Assembly: GCA_022497155.1 (NCBI GenBank)
Contig: MU385714.1
Coordinates: 806,001 to 870,000, forward strand
DNA from: Whalleya microplaca
Lineage: Eukaryota > Ascomycota > Sordariomycetes > Xylariales > Xylariaceae
Length of the DNA: 64,000 nucleotides
Reading direction: 5' to 3'
Part shown: positions 44,972 through 53,463 of the stretch, one piece after another
Layout: each line of letters starts with the position of its first letter
Numbering within the stretch: the first letter of the stretch is position 1
Translations under genes and position numbers: made by a program
Notes under the pieces: generated by a model
What the model was told of the DNA's origin: nothing
Database searches by the model: none
The model's input: the letters and a program-made list of their open reading frames with translations, nothing else

Positions 44972-46297
44972 TTACCGGAGTTCAACGCCAAGCCTCTCTT
45001 CAACGGCCCACCTAACCCTGTCATGAAGCTTATTGGCTTCCTCGCTGGATAGCGTCCGCTCGAAGCTGCGGTACGTGATGCTGTAGCAGTGGCTCCGCTT
45101 CCCCGTCGTCGGGTGGACGAAATCATCGACCTTCTTGACCTCCTCGGCGACCTCCCCGACCACCTCGTGCACGATCGACGCGATCTCTTTGGGGACCCCG
45201 GCGTACACGTCGCCCTTCTGCTCGCCGGCGGCAGCCTCCGGGATCGGTGGCAGCCAGAACGATAGGTCCTTGCGGCTATAGGGGTGCTTGGAAACCGGCA
45301 CGTAGCGCTTGAGCGTGCTCAGGTCTTCGGACACGCCCTTGAATTGGCCTAAGATGCGCCTGTCCTGCGACCAGAAGACGCGGATGTCCTTGATGTTGAA
45401 CAGTAGCATAGCCAGCCTCTCGAGGCCGAGACCGAAAGCCCAGCCCAGCTGGCTCGGCACGCCCGCGTTAATGTAGATGTCCTGCTGCACAATGCCACAG
45501 CCCAAGACCTCGAGCCAGCCGCCGTTGTAGAGGACCTCCATTTCCCACGATGGGCTGGTGAAGGGGAAGTACGCCTCGACCCAGCGCACCTTGAGCGGCT
45601 CGTCGACGAAGTCGGGGTCGGCCTTCAAGGCGGCGGCCCTGGCGCGGGAGAAGAGCTCGACGACCATGTTCTCGAGCGACCTCTTCAGGTGCGCGGCGAT
45701 GGCCGTAGCCTCGGCTTCGGAGTGGTGCTTGGCCTGCAGGGGATTCCGGTCGGAGTACGTGGGATGGGGGTCCTTGACCTTGACCTTGGGGCTCGGCAGT
45801 TTTAATATGTCCGCCCAGACGGCCGAGGCGACGTCCCCATTGGCCACCTTGGCGCGGTCCCACGACCGCGCGCCCTCCATCTGGTGGAAGACGGGGTAGT
45901 GGCTGCGGTCGATCTCGTCGCGGCGGTAGACGTCGGCGCTGATCAGGTAGCCGTCGCTCTCGTTGGCGCGGAACACGTCCGCCTGGTGCGCGCTCGTGTG
46001 CGTCCGCAGGAGCGTGTCCTTGTTGATGTAGAACGTGTCCGTCTTCATGCGTCCGGGGTGGTCTGGGGGAAAGCCCAGCGAGTCGAAATTCTGGTGTGTC
46101 GTCACGACGGGGTCGAAGTTGTTGTGGTATTTGAAGGTCGGCGCGGGGAATACGGATTCGATGATCTGGCGGGTTATGGCGACGGGGTGGTCTTTTCGTA
46201 GGTGTAGTCGGTGCGTAGTCATGTGGAAGACGTTGTCAGGTATATTGAACCAAGAATCTTTCTTATAAGTGGTATTATTGATTGATACATCGTCCAT
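44972..46297 (-). CDS. MSF1: Mitochondrial phenylalanyl-tRNA synthetase
   Basis: Charges mitochondrial tRNA-Phe. This monomeric class II synthetase fuses the alpha-type catalytic domain to a ferredoxin-fold anticodon-binding domain. The open exon gives 441 aa from ATG 46297. Catalytic landmarks are KDHPVAITRQIIESVFP, RTHTSAHQADVFRANESDGY, motif 2 YRRDEIDRSHYPVFHQMEG, VRWVEAYFPFTSPSWEMEV and motif 3 GWAFGLGLERLAMLLFNI. The anticodon domain begins at YVPVSKHPYSRKDLSFWLPP and ends HCYSITYRSFERTLSSEEAN. With this start the protein begins just before the conserved core and has no obvious mitochondrial presequence. A short upstream exon is therefore likely; a basic stretch starting MQRRAILKKHKKALVTR is encoded at about 46441-46391 but I could not join it in frame with good splice sites. 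Confidence 0.93.
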   Translation of the reverse strand: MDDVSINNTTYKKDSWFNIPDNVFHMTTHRLHLRKDHPVAITRQIIESVFPAPTFKYHNNFDPVVTTHQNFDSLGFPPDHPGRMKTDTFYINKDTLLRTHTSAHQADVFRANESDGYLISADVYRRDEIDRSHYPVFHQMEGARSWDRAKVANGDVASAVWADILKLPSPKVKVKDPHPTYSDRNPLQAKHHSEAEATAIAAHLKRSLENMVVELFSRARAAALKADPDFVDEPLKVRWVEAYFPFTSPSWEMEVLYNGGWLEVLGCGIVQQDIYINAGVPSQLGWAFGLGLERLAMLLFNIKDIRVFWSQDRRILGQFKGVSEDLSTLKRYVPVSKHPYSRKDLSFWLPPIPEAAAGEQKGDVYAGVPKEIASIVHEVVGEVAEEVKKVDDFVHPTTGKRSHCYSITYRSFERTLSSEEANKLHDRVRWAVEERLGVELR

Positions 46298-47372
46298 TAT
46301 TTGTCGGCGTTCGAGGGGCCAGGCATCTAGACATAGTCAGCAGACTGCAAACTGCTAGACCTGCTAGACTGCTAGCCTCGAGCCGGCCGACCTTGTGACA
46401 AGAGCCTTCTTGTGTTTCTTAAGAATGGCACGGCGTTGCATCTATTTACCTGTCTTGCAGGAGAGCCAATTGCCCTCCCTGCGCAACTATGTGCTGTAGT
46501 AAGCCGTGTCGCCCACATTGTCGAGCGTGGCTTTATCACGACGAGCTGTTGTAGCTGTGGTAGCTGACGTAGCTGACGTAGCTGACGTAGCTGACGTAGC
46601 TGAAGCTAAGAAGTGAAGGCTGTCGCAAATTGGAGCCTTGAGCAAAAAAAAATTTAAAAAAAGATCACGATAGGCACATGGAACCATTGGATGCATCCAT
46701 GTCTCCGCTGCAACCAATCAATGCATGCATAGGTACATTACAAAGCAATGGAACCTATGTACCTACCTAGGTATCGATGGAACTGTACGAGGTACGTATG
46801 TCCATACCTTATCTCCGTGACAGCCCTATAAAGAGCTACATGTACCTAGGATGCCTTCAAAAAGCTACCTAACCTCAATGGAAGATAAGTACCTACATCA
46901 GGCCCTGCGGTGGAAGTCCATAGCTGCTGTTCCTGTTGGAGTAGCACGAGATATCCATGTAGTACAGATTGGGGTTCAACCGATGGGGTACATGCATGTA
47001 TGCGTGTGTACATATTGATGCTCGGTACATGACACATGGGTAGGGCTCCGATCGCGCGGGTCAGGCCATCTCCAATTTATCGGACGAAAAACCGCTGGAA
47101 AAGAAATTGCCGGCCAAAGCGACTCCGAGCTGACTCTTTGCCGTTCCTGTTAGCCGCCAACTTTTTCTCCGAGAAAAAAGAGAGCTGAGTTCTGCTGTGT
47201 ACCACCAAAATTGGCCCTTTCTTTTTTATTATTAATGGCTGGCAGTCGCTCTTTTCGGTAGGTCTGCTATTTTACTTACTACTACTACTCTCCATAAGAG
47301 AGGAAGGAGAGTAAAAACAGTAAGCAGTAAAAGAAAAAAAACCAATAAACCCATAGTGTAACATCTCCGATC
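46298..47372. promoter_or_regulatory. Divergent promoter region, mitochondrial PheRS and dicarboxylate carrier
   Basis: This 1.1-kb spacer lies between head-to-head genes for two mitochondrial proteins. It contains a 9-nt tandem repeat with four TGACGT motifs (46552-46606), a poly-A/T stretch near 46650 and TACCTAGGTA-like palindromes at about 46766 and 46843. It may also hold an unmodelled first exon of the synthetase. Confidence 0.55.
46552..46606. repeat. 9-nt tandem repeat TAGCTGACG, about six copies
   Basis: The unit TAGCTGACG repeats about six times, four of them perfect, giving TGACGT at 46565, 46574, 46583 and 46592. TGACGT is half of an ATF/CREB-type bZIP site. It starts about 255 nt upstream of the synthetase ATG and about 770 nt upstream of the carrier ATG. 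Confidence 0.85.
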
Positions 47373-48584
47373 ATGCAGTCTGCTACCATGCCCTCGACCG
47401 CCCCTCCATCCTCCTCTCCATCCTCCCCCTCCTCCTCGTCCTCGCCCTCCAATGGCTCGCCCGTTGCTACGGCGGCCGCGGCTGTCAAGCCAAAGAAGAA
47501 GGCCCTGGCGCTTAAGCAGATTGCCTATCCATTCTGGTTCGGAGGCACCGCGAGCAGCCTCGCCGCATGCGTCACACACCCGCTCGATCTCGGTACGTGA
47601 AAATATCCTCAGCATCGGCGTTAAGACATATCCCTATGTATATACATATATATGTATATAATATACGTATATACGTATCTCAATGAGGTGGCCATAAGAC
47701 TGACGAACTTCCTTCCGGCGAACAGTCAAAGTACGGCTCCAGCTACGCTCCGGTGACGCCCCCAAGAACACAATCGGCACCTTTCTGCACATCCTGCGCT
47801 CAGATGGGCCCACGGGTCTATACAATGGCCTCACGGCCTCGCTGCTGCGGCAGATGACGTACTCGACGGTGCGGTTCGGGGTGTACGAGGACCTGAAGCG
47901 GCGGTACACGCCCGAGGGCACGAAGCCGTCCCTCCCCTTACTCATCGGGCTATCTACCTTCTCGGGCTTCCTGGGCGGCATATCCGGCAACGCGGCGGAC
48001 GTGACGAACGTGCGGATGCAGCAGGACGCCGCGCTGCCCGCGGCGCAGCGGCGCGGCTACAAGCACGGGCTCGATGGCATGTTCCGCATGCTGCGCGAGG
48101 AGGGCGTGCGCAGCTGGTTCCGCGGCGTGTGGCCCAACAGCACGCGCGCGGCGCTCATGAACGCCAGCCAGCTGGCCACCTACGACTCGTTCAAGGTGCT
48201 GCTGATGACGTACACGCCGCTGGGCGACACGACCACGACGCACTTCGCCAGCTCGTTCCTCGCCGGCTTCGTCGCCACCACGGTGTGCTCGCCCGTCGAC
48301 GTCATCAAGAGCCGGGTCATGAGCACCAGCCACGAGCAGGGGCTCGTCAGCTTCCTGTCCGAGATCTACGCCAAGGAGGGCGTGTCGTGGATGTTCAAGG
48401 GTTGGGTGCCGGCTTTCCTGAGATTGGGACCGTAAGCACTTCCTCCTAGTCTCTCTAGACTAACTAAACTTGGACAGTATGCCCGCTAACGACTGACTAT
48501 CTAATCAGGCAAACTATCTGTACATTTCTGTTCTTAGAAGCGCACCGCAAGGCCTATAGAAAGTTTAAAGGGATCGAGGAATGA
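47373..48584 (+). CDS. DIC1: Mitochondrial dicarboxylate carrier (SLC25 family)
   Basis: Exchanges malate or succinate for phosphate across the inner mitochondrial membrane. Exons are 47373-47592, 47726-48431 and 48509-48584, giving 333 aa in frame. A Ser/Pro/Ala-rich N-terminal extension of about 45 residues precedes the first helix (YPFWFGGTASSLAACVTHPL). The three carrier repeats are present: THPLDLVKVRLQ in repeat 1, the degenerate GNAADVTNVRMQQD in repeat 2 and SPVDVIKSRVM in repeat 3. The odd second repeat is typical of DIC proteins, as is MTYSTVRFGVYEDLK. After repeat 3, GVSWMFKGWVPAFLRLGPQT fits the even-numbered helices. Coding GC is high in exon 2. The start ATG at 47373 is followed by a second in-frame ATG five codons later, so either could be used. 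Confidence 0.93.
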
Positions 48585-49086
48585 ACGAAGTTGGGGATGG
48601 ATTTTACACGGACAAGATTCGATACAGCACCAAATAGACAGACGGCAAGTCGGCAGACAGGGCCCTAGACTTTTTAAGGTTATACCTCACAGAGCGGAGT
48701 TTACGGGCAAGGAACTCGTTAGATCATTGCAGGCGTTTGGGGGAGGTTTACAAATGGTTGGCAGCTTTTGAGCGAAGCGCTGGTATCATGACTTTGTATT
48801 ATGTGTGGTCGGCAACCTACCTCACTCTAGTCTGCAGCCCTATAGAATAAACACATCTATAGTGATCTAAAATCAATGCATCCACCGACTTTCCCAACCG
48901 GAGAATCTCCTTGAACTCCTAGCCATGGAATATGCATGCAAGCAAGACGACCAACCGCTTCATGTAGGCCAATTATATCTGAGAGGTTAGCCACACATCC
49001 GTCGTCTCCCGCTATAGTACAAGACCAGCCCAAGGCCGTAGGCTGGCAGGGCGAGGCAAACTGATATACTCGAGGGTTCTCGGTGT
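48585..49086. other. Intergenic between convergent genes
   Basis: Three-prime flanks of the carrier and RPB3 genes; no ORF or RNA gene recognised. Confidence 0.5.
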
Positions 49087-50245
49087 TTAGTTCCATCCGT
49101 TCGACCCCGAGTTCGCATATGGCGTTGTTCCGTACGACGTGGCTGCTCCACCGCCCCAGGCACTGGTGCCACCCGGGTTGCCATAAGGAGTTGTGTATCC
49201 CTGGTCTTGCCAACCTGCGCCATCCATGCCATCAGGACTTCTCGGGCCATCGTAGTCGCCATTCATGCCATCGTTCTCTCCGAGGCCGTGGATCAAACCG
49301 GCGAGTTTTCTCTGTAACTCCTTGATACCCTCCTGGATGATGGTATCGGGCTCCATGTTTCCGGCACTTTCGACTTCGTAGTAGAATCTTGAAGGAACGG
49401 CATCATAGTCGAATGGTTCGCCTTCAGCCGGAGGCTCTTCCCAGTCCGCGTACTTAGACTTAGGCCTGCCAAACTATTAGCATCCTTATAAAACATAGAG
49501 TCTGGTAGAAGAATATAAAACATAGAATAGAGAAACGAATAGAGGAAGACTAACCATTCCGCTTGGGCGTCCGTCTCATACCACAGATCTAGGTGGCGCA
49601 GCTTATTGTGAGGATCATACTCGAAGCCCACCGCAGCAGTCGGTGCCCACTTGGCGTGCTCCTTGGCTATGCCCTTCTTAGCAATGCACTTGAGCTTGAT
49701 CTCCTGGTCCTTTCGCAGCTTGCAAATAAGGGAACCAAGGCCCTCGGGATCAGTGATCACCGGGTTTCCGATGTGGTTGTTTGGTCGGTCCCGGTCCACA
49801 ATGAGGTCGCGGGCATAGACCTTCATGATCTCGTCCGATGTGCATTTGGCGTGTAGCGTCAGAGTGACAGTGCACTTGCCGCAAGACTGGTCGCAGTCGC
49901 AGTCGCGTGAGTAGTTGAGCTGATCGATCTCGCGGGAATCGAGGGGGATCAATCCGAGCCGGTGGGCGACAAACTCGTCGGGCAGGACAGAGTTGTTTAT
50001 CTCGACCTCCACAAGATCAATCGCAATCGTGGGAACTTCGGCCTGGATGACCCGGCGCAGAGAATTCGCAAAGGACAGATCTACATTGTTAAGTTCGAAA
50101 TCGACGTGCATGCTATCTGCCTATTGAGCAGCGGCCATCAGAACGGAGATTCAGATAGCGCAACCAGGTTGACACGACCTACCGCTGAGATCTTCACAGA
50201 CGGGCCCAGGGCCTCACCGTCCATCATCATAGTGTCGTACTCCAT
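49087..50245 (-). CDS. RPB3: DNA-directed RNA polymerase II subunit RPB3
   Basis: Core assembly subunit, equivalent to one of the bacterial alpha subunits, that dimerises with RPB11. Exons are 50245-50183, 50120-49555 and 49465-49087, giving 335 aa in frame. The 21-codon first exon encodes [20 protein letters not shown] and splices to [19 protein letters not shown], the alpha-motif signature. Four cysteines of the zinc site are at about 95, 97, 101 and 104 ([10 protein letters not shown]). Further landmarks are [20 protein letters not shown] and [18 protein letters not shown]. After the second intron the tail has [20 protein letters not shown] and a long Gly/Asn/Ser/Tyr-rich end (about residues 270-335) with low complexity, longer than in yeast. 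Reading through the second intron also stays open for a while, so an unspliced form would have a different C-terminus. Confidence 0.96.
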
Positions 50246-51351
50246 AATTACGACTAACAGAGGACAGTGGGCTGCAAAGGATACTGTCGGTTGAGTGCAA
50301 GCGACCGCGATGACAAGCTTACGGTTGGTCGAGGTGGTGCAAAGAGCTCGCTGGGTGTGTCGCTGGGTCTGTCGGGTGGAATGGGATGTTGAAAGGATGA
50401 AGAAGCTGGGAGGAATGTGAGGCTGCTAGAATTCACAATGGAGTCCCGCTTGGATTCCCGCTTGGATCTCTTTCGGGCAAAGCATTTCTTATTTCGGTTT
50501 AGTGTGGGGTGTGTTTAGGGCCATGTGGCGGCGAACCCCACTAGCGCCGTTCAGCATTGGCCCTAACCACACTTTGGTTGCCACAAATCGTGCAAGCTAG
50601 CTCTTTAGAGACTATAGTTGATAGATACATATGCAGGGACCTTGGACCCAATCAGACCTCGATTTTCAGTACCTCGATATGCCTTTTGTATTTAACCGCT
50701 ACCTCTGACCTTTGGAGGATGCAAGGCTGACAAAATGGGACATACCCATGATGTCCTCGGCAGCTCCCGAGTCTCTCGAAGTATGGAGTCCTGGCCTGTG
50801 GATCTAGAGAGCCCCTCCATAGCTTGATCACCAAATATAAAGAAAATGGAGATTTCATCAAGATATACGGACTTGAATCAGCATCGACCAGGTTACGATT
50901 ATGCTTCAGCTAATCTGCATCAGCAACAAGATTCAAGGCTTGGGTAGTTCTTATAGTTCTACGTTGGCTGTTTGAAGGAAATCTGACTTGAATTTGTTCG
51001 ACAATCCCAATGAGTACTATCTATATATGGCGTGGCGTAAAATTAGGAGGGAGGTCTTTGATCATGATAGCATCGATTCCCTAATGTGAGAGATGGACGG
51101 TTCTTTTTCGACGAAGACCCGACGAAGACCCGACGAAGACGCGGTAAAGCAGTGATTAAGCTACTCGTTTCTTTCTTAGTTTAAAGTAGGCCAAATTCTC
51201 ACGACCAGGACCATACGCCTATGATGCCGATAGCTCTGTCAATATAAACATGATAAATCAAATGATGATGAACCAGCACATTGATCGGTCACTATTTGAT
51301 TTGACAAGCCTTCTTCACAGCCCTAGGCAAGCTAGAGACAGTAATGAAAAC
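50246..51351. other. Intergenic, between RPB3 and U2 snRNA
   Basis: The first 200 nt should contain the RPB3 promoter. The region beyond is AT-rich without coding sequence. An 11-nt tandem repeat lies at 51110-51142. A long-range 3' processing signal for U2 could lie near 51300-51350 but was not recognised. Confidence 0.5.
51110..51142 (+). repeat. Tandem repeat, 11-nt unit GACGAAGACCC, three copies
   Basis: Two perfect copies and one with a changed end. It lies about 210 nt beyond the 3' end of the U2 snRNA gene. No function suggested. Confidence 0.8.
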
Positions 51352-51602
51352 GGTTCGCGTCGCCTGGAGGCAGTGTAATACCAGGGACACAGTGGAAGCG
51401 ATCATGCGCAAGCACAGAGGATGCGCTCCCAGAGATCAAAAATAAGAATAATCACGATTGAGTCCAAGTAGGACTCTTTCAGAGATTAAACTGAAAAGAA
51501 CAGATACTACACTTGATCTAAGCCAAAACTGTAGTGACCGGATTAGCAGATATCCTTCGTTGGCGGCAGTATGGGTGGTGTTCACTTACGGCAAAGAGAG
51601 CT
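51352..51602 (-). ncRNA. U2 spliceosomal snRNA, interrupted by a 61-nt spliceosomal-type intron
   Basis: U2 recognises the intron branch point. Read on the minus strand from about 51602, the 5' end is AGCTCTCTTTGCC (51602-51590). Then come GTAAGT and 55 more nt ending CACTACAG (intron 51589-51529), followed by TTTTGGCTTAGATCAAG (from 51528), the branch-site-pairing GTAGTA at 51510-51505, and CTGTTCTTTTCAGTTTAATC. Removing the intron restores the canonical stem-loop I, GCC-TTTT-GGC. Stem IIb is the hairpin GAGTCC-TACTT-GGACTC; the Sm site TTATTTTTGA is near 51435-51445; stem-loop IV with CCTGG-TATTACACTGC-CTCCAGG lies at about 51361-51386. Mature length is about 190 nt, as for typical U2. The intron has branch-like CTGCTAAT. 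Exact ends are estimates. Confidence 0.93.
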
Positions 51603-51918
51603 AAAGAGGAAAGGAAAAGAAGGGTGGAAGGACGGCGGGCAAGATTTCGTTTTGTGTACCTGAGGGCGGTGAGTGGGGGCGGTCATAATTCTGCCGGCAG
51701 GAAATCTGGTGACCTTGTGCCTCCAAGAAATGTTCAATGGGGCTAATTGATGGGGCCAGACGAATGACAGAATGAGCGCTGTTGGGTCATAAAAAAAGTT
51801 CTATCAGAGTTCAAGCTACCGGCCTATACAAGCCTTCATACACAATCCATTCCTATACGCGCGACTATTTCTCAAATCCAGTTTCCGAGTAATATACGCA
51901 CATTTTATACCCGCAACT
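51603..51918. promoter_or_regulatory. Divergent promoter region, U2 snRNA and mitochondrial GrpE
   Basis: A spacer of about 316 nt separates two head-to-head transcription units. Directly upstream of U2 (minus strand) is a pyrimidine-rich stretch (CTTTTCCTTTCCTCTTTAG). I recognised no TATA box or snRNA proximal element. Confidence 0.5.
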
Positions 51919-52750
51919 ATGTTTAAACGATCTATTGCTACATCAACTAGAGCCTTAGCGGCAAGCTCCAGGACAATTGCACAGCGGCCCTTAGTGCGGT
52001 CGCAATTCTTTCCTGCGCCTTTAAGTAGCTCCATACGATCCAGACTTGCCCCGAGCATAAGATGGTACAGCGACGATAAGACAGACACCACAGCAAAGAA
52101 GGAAGGAGAAGAGTCGACCTCGCAAGCCGAGGCGCAGGATAATAGCAAAGAAGACAGTCCGGCTGCGCCGTCAGATGCCGAGGCAGAGCTCCGGAAGAAG
52201 CTAGAAGCGAAGGAAAAGGAAGTCATCGAGTGGAAGGTGAGTAGCTTGCGTATCGCGCAAACTATATCAGGCACATGGCATGAGGCTGGCATGAGGCTGA
52301 CAGCTCGCATAGGATAAATACCTTCGATCAGTAGCCGACTTCCGAAATCTTCAGGACCGGGCCCAGAGAGACATGAAGGCGGCGCGGGACTTTGCCATCC
52401 AGAAGTTCGCCAAGGACCTGGTCGACAGTGTTGATAACCTGGACCGGGCCTTGTTAGTGGGCAAGGACAAATTAAAGGAAGATGAAGCGTCCAAGAACGA
52501 GGACCTCCAAAACTTCTATGAAGGGGTCAAGATGACCGAAACCAATATGCTGCAGACCCTGTCCAAGCACGGGTTGGAGCGGTTCGACCCCGAGGGAGAG
52601 AAATTCAACCCCAACGAGCACGAGGCTACGTTTATGACCCCGGTGCCCGACAAAGAAGACAACACCGTCTTCCATGTTCAGCAGAAGGGATTCAAGCTCA
52701 ACGGACGGGTATTACGCGCCGCCAAGGTTGGTGTAGTAAAGGGACAATAG
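51919..52750 (+). CDS. MGE1: Mitochondrial GrpE nucleotide exchange factor
   Basis: Releases ADP from mitochondrial Hsp70 (Ssc1) during protein import and folding. Exons are 51919-52236 and 52313-52750, with an in-phase 76-nt intron; 251 aa. The N-terminus MFKRSIATSTRALAASSR is an arginine-rich, acid-free amphipathic presequence, with a likely cleavage region before YSDDKTDTT. An acidic Ala/Glu/Ser-rich linker leads to the long GrpE helix EAELRKKLEAKEKEVIEW and KYLRSVADFRNLQDRAQRD. The C-terminal beta domain has VDNLDRALL, YEGVKMTETNMLQTLSKHG, FDPEGEKFNPNEHEATFM and VHVQQKGFKLNGRVLRAAKV-type sequence (HVQQKGFKLNGRVLR). Length and motif order match fungal Mge1. Confidence 0.97.
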
Positions 52751-53463
52751 ACGACGACGACAGCGATAACGAATAGGCCTGACCCCTTTGTATATTACAA
52801 AAGCGCCTTGTACATCAGCGAATGACGGGGTCTGGCGTTGGGTAATGTATATATATGAATGACTTGCTCCTCTCATGAAAAAGTTGGCTGGTAGGGAATC
52901 CGTTTTTACATAGCATGGTATGGCTACGGATAGCGAAGAGCCTCTTGATCTATACAGGTCTTGAAGGGCTTTAGGTACGTAGAGCGGGTTTGGACTCGAT
53001 GCCGAGTTCCTTAATGAATGTATCATCATTATATCTACTTTGTTGATCGAGGCAATCCATGTTCAGTGTCTAACAGCTGTCATGAGCACGTGGTATACAA
53101 CTCCTACAACTTTGAAGCTATTTATCATTCATTACATGTGCTTCAGGATCCCAGGGCCTCCAATCTTTCGATGCACGGCCCTTACTCCGTACACGTACCT
53201 AAGTATACATCTTCACTTTCAACCCACCTGCAACTCATGTCGAGTACCTACTTAGGTAAGGTTCCTGGATGTCTGTGCTAAGATTTCGTTTAGAGTTTCC
53301 CTGGAACCTCAGAACCTGGGCTCTCACCCCGCTTTTCATCTTACACGCCTGAGCTAGACAGAGACGGGCAGCTGACGGGGTCTGGCATCGACTTTCCAAA
53401 GCTCGTTTGCTCGCCAGAAATTGTCAATCATAACATTGAAATCAGATATACTGTCTTCGCATC
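52751..53463. other. Intergenic, promoter of the H3-tail-motif gene
   Basis: Three-prime flank of the GrpE gene and upstream region of the next plus-strand gene. No ORF with protein character. Two CCTAGG/CTACTTAGG-type fragments occur, near 53200-53260. Confidence 0.5.

Noticed and set aside
51529..51589. The U2 interruption as pseudogene decay
   Set aside because: The 61 nt have precise GT-AG ends and a branch-like site, and every other U2 element (branch-pairing sequence, stem IIb, Sm site, stem IV) is intact, which decay would not produce. Expression data are still needed.
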